A stretch of 64,000 nt of DNA from Hysterangium stoloniferum (GCA_015178975.1 WHVD01000113.1:216087-280086); one strand, 5' to 3'; positions 10,722 through 22,583 are shown, counted from the first letter of the stretch. Translations and numbers: made by a program. Notes: generated from the sequence alone by a model not told the origin.

Positions 10722-11147
10722 GTGATTCCTGAGATTCTTAGGGTAGATACATAGGATGCAATATGCAGATTATAGCAGTATTCACACAGAGGTGATTCTT
10801 AAGATTCTGGGTGTACATACACAAACCATGATATACAGACTATATGGGTACCCACACTGAGGTGATTCTTAAGATTCCTGGGGTAAATACCTCCTACATG
10901 CTATGCAGAAAATGGATGTACTCACACAGAAGTGATTCTTGAGATTTTTAGTGTAGATACATACACAGCAAGTGATATACAGATTATAAGATAATTCACA
11001 AAGGTATGTAATTCTTGAGATTCTTAATGTACATACACAGAACATGATATACAGATTATATGGGTGTCTACACTGAGGTGATTCTCAAGATTCCTAGGAT
11101 GAATCAAATACAGCTGATCTGGAGATATTTAAGCAAATACATAGAGT
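10722..11147 (+). repeat. 70-bp minisatellite, six units
   Basis: Units begin GTGATTCYTRAGATTC at 10722, 10792, 10862, 10932, 11008 and 11078, so the spacing is 70, 70, 70, 76 and 70 bp. Each unit also contains a TACATACACA-like and an ATATACAGATTATA-like block. Coding frames are interrupted, so this is non-coding tandem DNA just downstream of the HEAT array. Confidence 0.8.
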
Positions 11148-11162
11148 AAAGCCTTATGGGAA

Positions 11163-12608
11163 TTAGGGGATTGGGGGGATTGGGGGGATTGCCTCACATG
11201 TGAAACATGACTGCATTGGAACTTCATGCCAAATAATCAGTCGGACATTCTTCATAAGCTCTGCTTTTTCTGAACCCTTTTTGATATGATATAGAGCATC
11301 CTTTTCACAGGGAACAGGGATTGAAAATGTACTGTGAGAAGTGCAACCACCCTTGAGAATCATTGATGCAATTCCAGAAGATGCCACACAAAGCACAATG
11401 TAGCCCTTGGCCCTACATGCATGTGCCAAAGTATTCCATACAAAGGACTTGCCAGTGCCACCTGGACCATTCACAAAAAACAATTTGCCCTGCTGCTGCT
11501 CATCCACTGCCTTCATGATAGTCTCAAAGGCAGCTTGTTGTTCAGGATTGCACTTTTCAAGATTGGCTTGGGCACTGGCTGTTAAGAACTGAAAACTGAC
11601 TAATGTCGGTGGCCGACAGGGACCGATCAGAAGGACTTGGCTTCAGCTTATGTGCTGTGCCCTCGCAAATATCTGTAGGGTGTCCTTAGATTTCGGGCGG
11701 GCGAAGACTAATCCTAAAGAGCTCTTTTCGGCGAGATACCGATCAGAACTGAAGGACAAGTCGAGCATCGGGCCAAGGGGTCGGGGCCAGGAGTGGGCGA
11801 GCGCACACGGAGGTGGATGGGGGGATTCTTAGTGTGAGACTATTACAGGCGTATGAGGGTGTTCTGAGTTGTTATTCTGATTGCCTAGTAACTACAACTA
11901 CAGCGGGTTCATATACAAGTAACAGGCGTCTAGAAAATACTAATGGGGAGAAGGGCGGAAAAACGGCATTAACAATAAGCTTGACTAGGAACGGGAAGTT
12001 TATGATTAGTTCGGAGGCTGATGATAACCGAGAGCGTAATTACGATAAAAGGAAATAGTTCAAGGACTACAAATATAGATAGACATATGTGAAACATAAG
12101 GTTGAACGGATCAACATAATAAAAGGGACGTATCAAAAGTTTGACCAGACAATACGAGTTATTTTGACGTGGGCGTAAATGGAGTTTGATCTTCATGAAA
12201 ACATATGTCAGCTTCGGGGCCGATGGTTTCCGAGATGGTGACTTGAACCATTGATAAGTGGCGATAGCCTCGGGGCCGATAGGGTTGCGACACGGTCGTA
12301 ACACTGGCAAGCTCATGTTCCACATTATAATTCTTTTGCTCGTTAATGAGACGGTTGCCAACAATCCTATCCCAATTATCAGTGCAGTTTGGCATGGTTG
12401 GATAGTGTGAGAGGGACTTTCCAGAATAGCTTAGGATCCTATCAATTTCATAGAGACCAAAGTGGGCAATGAGGTCGGTATGCGGCATTGCATAATCAGG
12501 AAAGCAGACACTAACTTGGCGTCGTTTGGAATACCACTGGGTTGCCGAATCCAAGTGGAATCTGATCATTGATGAGGGACTATCATACAGTATATAATAT
12601 AGGGTCAC
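11163..12608 (-). pseudogene. Helitron PIF1-like helicase fragment, split by a solo LTR
   Basis: Minus strand. The 5' piece (12608 down to 12304) carries the segment that precedes the helicase in fungal Helitron proteins (FGLYEIDRILSYSGKSLSHY ... NRLINEQKNYN). The 3' piece (11579 down to 11163) carries the Walker A site GPGGTGKS and a motif Ia region (VLCVASSGIASM), then stops after MQSCF. Removing the LTR at 11580-12303 with one copy of its target duplication restores one continuous reading frame across the junction. Helitron helicases unwind DNA during rolling-circle transposition. Rep domain, most helicase motifs and the termini are missing, so it is dead. The 5' edge adjoins the broken 3' end of the MFS gene, suggesting the Helitron fragment truncated it. 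Confidence 0.75.
11580..12303 (-). mobile_element. Solo gypsy LTR with 5-bp target duplication
   Basis: 724 bp bounded by TGTTAAGAAC and GGTCGTAACA, with CTGGC immediately on both sides (11575-11579 and 12304-12308). This is a complete, exactly delimited insertion with no internal region, so the element was lost by LTR-LTR recombination. It retains many CG dinucleotides and so is younger than most copies in the window. Related fragments are at 1591 and 28255-28735. Confidence 0.92.
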
Positions 12609-14876
12609 ATACGATGGTGAACCATTGTGTAAATATCGCAGAGTTCTCGTTGAGACGCGTCAAGAGCATCTAAGTATCCCATCATTAGTGGACCATAACC
12701 AGACAGGAAAAGCGAATAGACTAACAGTAGCAATTGCCGGACATATACCAAATACCATGTCCATGATCCTGTACTTCCCTGTAGTTGACATAATCCAGCT
12801 ATAGACGTACTCTCAGCCTTAAAATTTGCAGCACAGATTGTACCACATACCCGGCAAATAATGATCCCGTGGACATTGCCATACTGTTCGGAAGCAAGTG
12901 GGCACCTACAACCCGTTCAGTATAGCAACAGCAGGAATATGCATAGCAAACATACCGGCGGTCGACGCGGACGTCAACATAACCGTCTCAAAGAACATAG
13001 GGAAGAAATACATGACAGCGAAGTTACATATTGAGACCTTCCCATGTCCATGTCACATTTAACCAAAAAGTTCACAAACAGGACTCACAAGTAAGTTACT
13101 TATTCCAATCAAGACCGGAACCCTCTGCCTCAACAAAAAGGGAGCAAGAACGGGCTCAGGCGCAATAAGTAACTCCACAAGGATGAATGCAATGAAAGTG
13201 GCGATCCAAATTATTATGGAGACAATGACAGCAGGAGAGTTGAATGGGAGATCATCGTTGTATTTATAGCTGAGGAAGAAGAGGAGTGAGCCGACCTGTA
13301 TGGCGTATTAGTAAAGAGAATTCAAAACAAAATGAAGAGAATGCGGACGGAGAGAAAAAGCGTGAGACTGCCGTCGTAGTCAATCCGCTTGAGGACATCT
13401 TTGGTGCTCTTTCCTCTTCCCTGAAGATATCGTAAGTGGTTAAAGCATGCTGAAGGGATCGTACCACGTACCGGGGTAACATAGTGAAGGTTGTAGCCCG
13501 TTAAAGCAAATGAAGCGGCAAAAATAGGAATTTGGATTAAAAATGCCCAGCGCCATCCGAGTCTATCCCCTCCTGTCAACTCGATTTTATAGCAAAAACT
13601 ATCCAGGAGATATACCGGTCGCTAATCCATCCACCAAGGGGACCGCCGAATCCCATACCAGCCTGAACGCCATATTAGCACTTAGAGTCTATAGTGGACT
13701 AAGCACTTACACCACTGAAAATACTCGCAATACCTTGCGCAAGACCCCGATCTCGCATGCTAAACATATCGCTCGTAATAATCGATGCAGTTGACATTAT
13801 CCCTCCGCCACCTATGCCACTCAACTTCCTAAGGCGTGAGGAATTAACCGAATCAATTACAAGTCATATACGCTCACAAACCGCTCTGCGATGAGCATCT
13901 CCAGGCTGTTAGACAATCCACGGCATAATATACCGAGTCCAGCGAAGAACACGGCTGTTTGGTTAGTTCCACGGCGGCCCATGACATTCGAGAGACGGCC
14001 ATAAAGCGGTGTAAATGTACACGTTGCGAGAAGATATCTACGTGAATTGAAGTCATGTCAACATGCTGACGGATGAAAAGGAAATATGTACGATGTTCCG
14101 AGCCAACTGGCTTGGTTTGATTGATTGTATTCAGAAGAGATTGAGGAGATCACTGTGGGGATATAGTCAGCGCATCGTAAATGTCAAAGAACTAGATATG
14201 ATACTTGAGTGTCGCGACTAGTGTGGCTGCCGGAAAAAAATTTAAGAACAATCGGAAGGCTATCAAATCATACCCCACGACTAGAAAATAACACAGAAAG
14301 TATAGAAGAACGATTGCAGCTCCTTCCCATGCTTTTCATCTAGAAAATCAGTGCCAATCTTTCGTGTGCCATGGTACATAGTCGCAGTCTGACCAGGAGG
14401 CCTGGCATGTTTCGGCTTATTGTGTGACTGATATACTTTGACGGTATAACGAGTCCATGCAATTCTCTGCTTTGCAGACTGACATACCAGAATAGGAAAA
14501 CCGAAAAATTCCGCCTCCATTTCCATGAGGAAAACCCTACTGGGAAGTAGCGTGTTTTTACATGTCCCGCATGAAGCTTCCACACTACACAAAGTAAACC
14601 AATATAGATCGCAAACTTACTATTCAAAGTCTTAAACATTAGTAGTCATGCATTCATCTCAGCCGAACTTGCGTGTAACGAAAAAAACAGGAACAATTGA
14701 CGTACAGAAAGAAATGTAGCCATCCATACTCCAACCAAAATCCAACGCCGATTGGCAGCTGAAATCTCCATCGGCCCTAGTCGAGTCGCAGGGACTTTAT
14801 CGACATTTGAGGTAACAGTACCATTAGGGTGGTCGGGATTCTCTCTGAGAAGTGGGGTGTGTTCATTGGCAGACAT
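12609..14876 (-). pseudogene. Major facilitator superfamily transporter (DHA2/vacuolar basic amino acid type), 3' truncated
   Basis: A proposed start at 14876 gives a hydrophilic N-terminus (MSANEHTPLLRE) then the first membrane helix. Following short exons encode TLVATL-like, SNQASWLGTS, LLATCTFTPLYGRLSNVMG (MFS motif A), FFAGLGILCRGLSNSLEM, GIGGGGIMSTASI and GMGFGGPLGGW (motif C area). Then come RLGWRWAFLIQIPIFAAS (13579 downwards), RIDYDGSLTLFL, and helices continuing to GVHLLPNSMAMSTGSLFAG and GKYRIMDMVFGICPAIATV near 12700. These match 14-helix drug and amino-acid exporters. Junctions of the first two exons are uncertain: a 480-nt gap separates them and the phases do not fit cleanly. An in-frame stop appears near 12800, and the last helices are missing next to the Helitron fragment at 12608. 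Likely a recently broken gene. Confidence 0.65.
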
Positions 14877-15272
14877 GACTCTGTGTGTAGACACTGATAG
14901 ACACACAGACACAGACAGACACAGACGAGGTTGCGTCTGGGACAATGAGGTAACGGTTCAGAGGAGAAGGGTCTAAATAAATGTCTTTTGTGATGGCTGT
15001 AGTGCATTCCGACAGAATCCTGATCGTTCGTGCCGAGCGCAAAAAAATGCGGCCGAGCTACATGACGTTATGAAACCGGCTTCGGGACCAAGCACTTCCG
15101 ATGCCGATATCGGCACTGTCTACGTGAAATAAATTTTACGATGATGCCAGCTTTGGCCTAGAAGCAGTTCAAGATGTAACAGGTTCCATAAACCGACATC
15201 GAAGCTGTCCAAGAAACATTTTTTTCGACATTCTAGAACTTAAATGTTACATAGTAGATTTATATCAGAACC

Positions 15273-18074
15273 TCAAGAATCGATTTCGATCTGGGAAACC
15301 TCTAAAGCATCCTGACTAGGCCCTGATCCTGCCGCCATTAGCGAGTCAATCGACATGTTCCCCTGACGTTCAATCGAGTCACACAGAGGCTTCTTCTCCC
15401 CGCCATCCAATGTAATAGCAGCCGATGCAGATCCACCTTTATCCTCCGAATCAACAACCATCCCTTCGTCCTTCTCTTTTTTCTCTCGCTCCTTCTCCTT
15501 CTCCCGCTCTTGGTCGATACTCTTCGCTAGAATATCAACATCCCCAACGCCAATCTTCCCGAATAGGTGAAGATGCTCGGCGCGCGCTCGGCGGATCGCG
15601 AGCCAAGATAGCCGGTCCCGTTGCTATATTGTCCGATATTTATCAAGGAAGAAGGTCAATGCATGTCAATGGCTTAATAAAATACGAGAAACGAACCAAA
15701 TTGAAATTCATTAATTGGGGATCTACTTTCAGTGGCGGAAGTGGCACAGCCTTTGCCACGGCAGGTTGTGAGCTTGGAAGAGGTTGTGTTGACGGCAACG
15801 AAGCAGTAGGCTGTGGCGAGGGTTGCGAAGAAGAAGGTGGCGGTCGTCCCTTCGGAGCAGGGCTCAAGACAGGTCGAGGAGGGAGTGAAGGGTGTAGAGA
15901 AGGCACTGACGGAACTGGAGCAGCTAGAGTCGGTGCCGCTACTACTTCCACCGAAACCTGTGCTGGCGCTGCAGCGGCGGGCTCCTGTGATCCAGTAGGT
16001 GCTGCTTTGTCTTTTGCCGCTTCGGCCGTTGGTATAGGCGCAGGTGTAGCAACCAGGACGGGTACAGGTGGTTTCATCTTTTCTAGCTGTGCCTTACGCA
16101 TATTAATACGCATTTCGACCTGTTTGATACGCTTTGCAAAGTCTTTCACTTCTTCGGGGCTGTTGTAGTGAAGTGCAAGCAAATAAATATTAGAGAAACA
16201 CAACAGCGTGCAGAACAAAACAGCTAACCTAGGCGGATCAGCACAATCCGAAAGTCCATGGAACCCAGTCTCCCAAAGCTCCGTCAGAGCCTCCGTGCCA
16301 AACCGATATCTCCACGGTGGTGGTGGCTCCATCAACTTTTGCCTCTTCACTCGAGTCTGTTCTTCCAGCGATGGCTGAAGAGGTTCCTTGTCAAACGGCG
16401 GGCAAAGGTCGTTCTTCCATCGAATCTAAGAAACAACACAACCTTCAAATTCAGAAGGGCACATAAAATAAATAAATGTATAACAACTCACCCAGTTCCT
16501 CTCTCTTTCCAAGACAGCACCCAGAGTCTCTCCGACCACTTTACCATTAGGAGAAGTGGGCCTCATTTCCTCAATTGCACGTATCCACGTTTCCTCAACC
16601 CACTTGGCATCGGCAGGAGTCAATGTGAAGTCCATATGTAAAGAACGATTCCGCGTTGTGGCCCATTTGACAACTTCTGTAGGCGTGAAGTACTGCAGAT
16701 GCTGTAATAGAATGAGAAGTTGGAAGGGAAATTGTCGTCGGAAGAGTGTATCAGCAATCTGTTGAAGATGCCAAGATATCAGCATGATCGTTCTCGGTGC
16801 GCCTTTGTAATATATCTGCGCTCACCTCCAAATCAAGTAACTCCGGCGAAGTCAAAAATTTCGCAAAAACGTAATCCCTCGATGATGCATCATCCCCAAC
16901 TTCCATGTCGCGTTTCCGCTTCAGCGCTCCACTGACCGATTTACTCCCCATCATTGCGCGCTCCTTCTTGGTAGCTTCGGAAATGACGGGAAGGACTGTG
17001 TTCACGGCATCTTTGAACTCGTCCACGCTGATTGAGTGTGCAAAGAGGGGAGGCCGGGAGTATGGAAGCTGGAGCCACCAGAACGTTTGGTAGAATTCTG
17101 GGGGAGGAGAGGTTTGTGAGTGGAAAGGAAAAAAGATACCACGGCGCAAGGCACCTTCTTTCTTCGCTTCCTCAGATGCAGCCCTTTTGGCCTTCTGATC
17201 GTTTTATTGACCTTCCACAACAACGTCCTGGCTGCCTTCCTTTTCCTTTTCCTTTTCCTTCACATTCTCCTTCTGTTTCGCCTTCTTAGGTAATACGTCC
17301 CCCTCCCACTGCGGTCCGTAATCACCCCTCAAGTTCACGCCACTACGTTCGCCAAGGGAAAACACGCTGCTCAAGAAATTCAATATTCTCCCGCAGAACA
17401 TAGTATTATTTCCTGTTTTTGAGAGACGGCGGAGGAGGTCGTTCAGTGTGCGGAGGAGGACTAGGGATTTGCCTTTGGCGGGTATCATGTTCTATTCTTG
17501 TATGTTTAGCAGGTGTCCTAGCTTTGATGTCTGGGTGCTCACAGTGGTTAATCGTTCCGTACGCTCCTCAATCCATAAAAATATATGCCAGCATGATTCA
17601 ATTGTTTTCCCTTCCAGTAGATCCTCTAGAACACTAAACGGGAACGAGCTGTCGCACATATCTGAAAAAATATAAACGTAAGAATGGACAGATAATAGAA
17701 GCGAGAAAAATGAGCAACGTACCATGTTCCGTAAATGCAAGCACCAAATCCAACCTCGACTTCAATTCATCAAAATACCTAATCTCTGACTCTTTCAACG
17801 CCTCTCCCTCTGTCGCCTAATCCACCACCGCCACCACATCAATAAGTAAACAAAATGCTACAACAAAAACCAAGGCAAATCAACTCACAGCAAATTTAAA
17901 CACCTCATTCTTCTACAAATACTCCCACTGTGCACGGCGCGTATCCAGCGACCGATCATCCCGCGTTTCTTGTATTGCATACGCTACAAACGGATCTAGT
18001 TCCTGTTGAGATACCGAGCGAGCCTCAAGGAGAGTCGAGAGGTGCGAACTGAGGATGTCGAGGTCCTTGCTCAT
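15273..18074 (-). CDS. THO complex subunit 1 (Hpr1/THOC1-like), with an in-frame stop in exon 1
   Basis: THO couples transcription elongation to mRNA packaging and export in the nucleus. About ten exons run from ATG 18074-18072. Early ones are 17889-18074, 17723-17816, 17543-17661 and one from 17491. They encode [40 protein letters not shown] and [16 protein letters not shown], the most conserved THOC1 segment. Later exons give [58 protein letters not shown], then an Ala/Pro-rich linker and a charged C-terminus ending at 15273. Introns are about 50-70 nt. Codon 54 is TAG (17913-17915). A second stop, TAA at 17204-17206, would be removed by a possible in-frame 69-nt intron (GTGAAG...ATCAG). 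A partial copy at 39124 has leucine at codon 54. The gene may be a pseudogene here, or TAG may be an assembly error. Confidence 0.8.
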
Positions 18075-18438
18075 TGTGGTTGCAATTGACCACCTCGTGC
18101 TAGTGGAAGAGGAGAGGGATTTATGAGGATGTGACAGATGTGACAGCTCATCAGGTGGCGGACTTAAAGACCCTTTAATCTAAATCTTAAAAATTCCAAG
18201 GAGGACGCAGCGATAGATTCGAAGAAGAATGTTCCCAGCATCCCGCGCATCGATGGTCACACCTACTTCTAGGGCCGGTGCAGTGGCCGAATGCATGGAA
18301 TGGCTGTATATACGGCCCGAGATTCTAGGTTAATTGGTGGAAGAGACTTCCCGATCTACTACTATTTCTGGATGTACTGGATGTGGCTGACATTGTCGTG
18401 GCTGTTTTCTCTGATGAGGAGCACGATGACTACTCAGG

Positions 18439-18473
18439 AGGGTTTAGGGTTTAGGGTTTAGGGTTTAGGGTTA
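18439..18473 (+). repeat. Interstitial telomere-like TTTAGGG tract
   Basis: Four to five perfect copies of the heptamer TTTAGGG in the gap between the THO1 start (18074) and the dehydrogenase stop (18706). The rest of that gap (18075-18705) holds the THO1 promoter/5' leader up to about 18230, duplicated at 39124, and shows no other gene. Confidence 0.85.
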
Positions 18474-18705
18474 CCTAAAAGTGTTACTATGATTCCCGTT
18501 CGTTCTTGTGCCTCCCCATCTCCCAGGATGACGGTGTAGGTTAAATCGCTTAAGGACTGCCCTCTAGCTGCCACTATCAGTATGACTCGGCGGAACAGTA
18601 TATTGGATTGAATTACAGACGTAGAGCAGCTACAAGTCTAGGGCCTCTGCTCGTACAAATCAGCGCTATGACATCAGAAGGCAAAGTAAACATGTTCGTG
18701 GTCAA

Positions 18706-19959
18706 TTAATTCCTTGCCTTCATTCTCATCACTACATCATACGACCCTTGAATTCTCTTGAACTCCTCGCTGTCCTCGTTAAATCCTGTCAGTTTCGTGA
18801 TTACATTTCGAACACCCTGCTGCTCAATCTCATTCTTCAGCTCTGCAGCCTGCTCGTCCTCGTCGTTCTCATATAACATCGCAGCGGCAATGCCGCGAGC
18901 AATATTATCAATAGGAAGGCGATATTCTCGGGCGGTATAGACGGGACCGAGCAAACGGTCGTTTTTCGCGAGCTTCCGTAGTGGCTGGCGCCCCACCCGC
19001 TTTACATTATCCACGACATTCGGGTTGCGGAATCGATCGAGCGTCCTCTTGATATACTTTTGCTGCTCATCCAGTGTGCAAGTAGGGTGCTTCTTCACAA
19101 GGGCTGCGCCGCCCTCTTGCATGGCGCCTTCGACGATGCGGAGAATTTCCTCATCCTGGATGCTGTCGAATATGGTGGGGTAACCTTTTAGGAACCCGAG
19201 GTAGGCGGTTGTTGCGTGGCCGCAGTTGAAGGTGAAGAGCTTCCGTTCAACGTAGCCGGGAAGATCGTCCGTGAGTGCCATGCCCTTGATCCCGAGCGTC
19301 CCACTGTTGTCAATACCTGTAAGAGGCCCTCGTTCGACGATCCATTCTGATAAAAAATTAATAATACGCTTTTAGTGACCCGTTGACAGAACCGACCACA
19401 GAAATATTCCACCCCAACGTCCAGCGGTGAATCATTCTCGAATGGCGGCACGATGCGATCGACCGAGCAATCCGCAAAGCCAACGTGTTCCTTTGCATAC
19501 TTCTTATCTTCCTCCGAAATATGCTCGAAAACCGCCTCCCGGAGCTTTTCCGTCGCACCGACTCCGTTCTCGCATGCAATCACGTTTAGAGGCCCACTTC
19601 CCGCCTTTCTGCGCTGCGAAATTCCCCTGGCTATCGGACCGGCAATTTTCGGGAGTACGGGGAGTCCGACAGATGTAGTGACTAGTTTGACGTCTGGTGC
19701 TGCTATTTCGTTTGGCAATTGATCACTTGTGGACACGATCCCTGAGATGTCGGTGACAGTCGTAGTGCCCCCGTTTCTTGGGCTCGAGGGTGTGTACAGC
19801 GTATTCTCTGTGTTCGTTTGCTTTGTTTATGACATCGGTGTCGATATCAAGGAATATGACATGGTAACCAAATTGTACGAGTAAAGGACCGATAAAGCCT
19901 CGTCCTATATTTCCAGCACCAAAGTGAATTGCACACAATTGTTTGTGATCGACAACCAT
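18706..19959 (-). CDS. Mannitol-1-phosphate 5-dehydrogenase, one-base frameshift
   Basis: Interconverts fructose 6-phosphate and mannitol 1-phosphate with NAD(H) in the fungal mannitol cycle, in the cytosol. Exon 1 (19397-19959) starts MVVDHKQLCAIHFGAGNIGR with the Rossmann GAGNIGRG motif. Exon 2 (18706-19346) includes IDNSGTLGIKGMALTDDLPG and KLFTFNCGHATTAYLGFLKG, which carry the conserved Lys, Asn and His residues of long-chain mannitol dehydrogenases. The intron 19347-19396 is 50 nt with GT...CAG borders. Combined length is near the usual ~390 residues. Just after PKKRGHYD an extra base (about 19758) shifts the frame; deleting it restores VTDISGIVSTSDQLPNE without gap. The gene is therefore either freshly inactivated or carries a sequencing indel. 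Same strand as THO1 and SEC13. Confidence 0.88.
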
Positions 19960-20082
19960 GGTTTGTATAAATGTGGGGATGGTGGGTACTTCCTCTTGCT
20001 TTATGTACTAAGCGCGAACTGACGTGTGTCCTTGCTAGTGCGGTAGTACGTACATATGATGTCACACTCTCCACTGGCAGCG

Positions 20083-20260
20083 GCCCATTTTAGACCAGGG
20101 TAATTACATGGTACCGGAAATTTGAATTGGAAGGCTTCACAAGGTTCAGCCTGGTGAACAGAGTGGTTTGAATAAATATTAGGATGGTAGATGTCTATGG
20201 TAATGTCGTACGTTCACCTTGGAGCGGCCCATTTTAGAAATTTGAATAGAAAGGCTGTTA
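20083..20260 (+). repeat. Short partial duplication upstream of the dehydrogenase
   Basis: GCGGCCCATTTTAGA occurs at about 20087 and again at 20223, each with an AAATTTGAAT(T/A)GGAAGGCT-like segment nearby, suggesting a ~135-bp imperfect tandem duplication in the intergenic gap between SEC13 and the dehydrogenase. Confidence 0.55.
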
Positions 20261-20395
20261 CTGGGCTGCAGACTTTCCAGAAAGGAGAAGATTCCGATAT
20301 GCATATGTGCATTCAGAAGCTCAGCTTAACAAATACAAAATATAAAAGAAGGTATAGAAACATAACTAAAGACATCGAATATTAGAAAATACTCC

Positions 20396-21817
20396 CTAGC
20401 CAGCCATCTCGTTAACACATTCCCAACCACCTTTAAGTCTTTCTTTCCAGAGCGTCACCTTCCCATCTGCACAGCTGACAGCAAGGATATTCCCAGCTAG
20501 ACTCCATGATACACGCCAAACGACATCGGGGAATTTACCGCTGGAAGCGCCGGACATGGTGGACGGGTCTAGTGCGGTCTTAGTCCAAGGGGATGTCGGT
20601 GTGTCTTTCGTCCAAATAATCACAGTTTTATCCTAGATATTCCGTAACATATGAGGTCATGGCAGTGATATTAATCGATATCAACGAGACGACGCCGACC
20701 TGAGAAGCCGTAGCGATGTAGGAACGTGGGAGCCCGATATTGGGCGCCCAAGCAACGTCACGAACCCAATCGGCATGACCCTCGAGAACTTCTTCTTCCA
20801 GCCAGGCTTGTTGGTCTTCCCTGTGATATTGAATGATGTCAAAATCGACAAATGAGTTCTGAATGTGATGGCATGCCTGAATCCCCAGATTTTCACAAGG
20901 TTATCGCACCCGGCACTCGCAAACCTCTTGACTGTAGCATAGGAGGGTTGGTCTGGGTTTGATCCCAGTGCAGAGGGCTGTTGTTGGGTGGGTGTGATAA
21001 GTGAGCCCGGAAGGGTAGCTGGAGCCCAAGATACAGCGTTACAGCCAATTCCGTGTCCGTTGAAAATATCGGCACCCCAGGTGCCATCATCTAGTCAAAG
21101 AGCAACACATTAGAACATGCCAAAAAGACATGAGGCACGACACACTTTTGAAAGTAAGTACGGAAATTTTGCCATCGGAAGATGCACATGCAACAATCGC
21201 GCCGAGTTCATGGGGAGCCCAGCTCACCGAGTTGACTTTTCGCGAGGTGTCAGCCGCTACTTGCACTCGCGCACGGGGTGAAAAGCATACCTGACGCGCT
21301 GTGCAGACTGTGTTCCTTGATTTTGGTCCACGCACCAAATCCACCACCTTGTCCCTGTCCCTGCGGCTGCTCCTTCCAGATCAACACCTTCCCATCGTAC
21401 GAACAAGATGCAAGAATGTGCCCATATTTCGGATGAGCCCATGCGACTTGCCATACAGGTCCGTTATGGCTGTTAGTTGCTACAAGTTACCCTACATGCG
21501 GCGACACGACACGAAACGACCAGACATACCCGTGGAGCACCTGTCCCTCTTTTCTCTGCATTTCGCCATTGATAACCTCGAAAACCCTCACGCTGCGATC
21601 CGAAGAGCATGTAGCCAACCTCTTCCCGTAGTAATCCAGTTGTGCATCATGCTATTCAAAAAGCAATGAGCACCAGAACCTGGCAAGATATATAACGAAC
21701 GTACAATCATATCATCGTGTGATGTCTCAACTGGGACTGCTTTTGTCGCTTTAGATGCAGCCTGGAGTGATTTCTTATATCGTTGACCATGTAGACATTG
21801 ATACGGGAGCTTACCAT
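20396..21817 (-). CDS. SEC13: SEC13, WD40 protein of COPII coat and nuclear pore
   Basis: Sec13 forms the outer COPII cage with Sec31 at ER exit sites and is part of the Nup84 Y-complex. Eight exons: 21815-21817 (the ATG alone), 21705-21761, 21530-21651, 21291-21469, 21146-21235, 20877-21090, 20700-20820 and 20396-20632. The protein shows [102 protein letters not shown] and [20 protein letters not shown], the six-bladed Sec13 propeller in order. All junctions keep frame and no internal stop was found. The intron 20821-20876 uses a GC donor (CAG|GCATGC) with a normal CACAG acceptor. The family is ~300-330 residues and the spliced length fits. It looks functional. Confidence 0.93.
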
Positions 21818-22510
21818 GTTGTACCACTCTAATCAATGTTTTGGAAGGACGTGGCTGAGCGTTAGAGAGTTATTTGGGCGCTAAGCACTGGGAATCTTTG
21901 AGTTGGATGATCTTTGGTGTCCTAAGTACTCCTTGTCAACCCTATAGTATGTTTTCTAGAGTGTAAATCAATTTCTTGTGGTGTCAAATTAAGAGGTCTT
22001 CGATTATGTCTTTATCTATGTGTGTCTAATTAAGGATTCCGAGTCCTGTAATTTCGCAGGACTGAGATCTTCACACCCAATGAATGCAATTCCTGAACAG
22101 GACCTTAATCATATCCAACATTAATCCTTAAAAGATCATTTCCAAGCCCGAAAATCTTTTTATTTACGCGGCTGGGAAATCCATATGGATGGCATTAAGC
22201 GCCTCCCCACTTTTATTAACAACACCCCACGTCCCCAAACGTGAGGTTGCTTGAGCTACAGCTTTTTTTCATTCCCTCACGTAGATATCTTGATTATCAG
22301 GGTGATGTAGGTGCTCAAGTTGCCTTTTATACCAATAAGACTGATAGTAGCACCCAAAGATCTAGCGGTAACTTGTAACCCTTCCGAGTCGCCAACAAGG
22401 TTTAGGGGCCAACATCCATTCCTAAATCCCACCATGCCTCCAAGACGGGAATCTAGTCCATTTATACCAAACGTTTTTTTTAGGAAGGAGAACATCAGTA
22501 AAGTGGTTTA
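21818..22510. other. Intergenic region, no gene seen
   Basis: Upstream of SEC13. Mixed-composition DNA with short open frames only. It probably contains the SEC13 promoter near 21820-22000, but no specific element stands out. Confidence 0.5.
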
Positions 22511-22583
22511 GCCGCTGGAGCTGCCGGCCATGCTCCAGTTTGCTCCCGTCCCTTTTTGGCTGTAGAGGATAGGCGCTAGCTCC

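Noticed and set aside
15425..16168. Long plus-strand open frame (247 codons) opposite THO1
   Set aside because: Antisense of the Ala/Pro-rich linker exon of THO1, low complexity, and no homology I can see.
18439..18473. A true chromosome end
   Set aside because: Only four to five repeats, with genes on both sides continuing unbroken; interstitial, not terminal.
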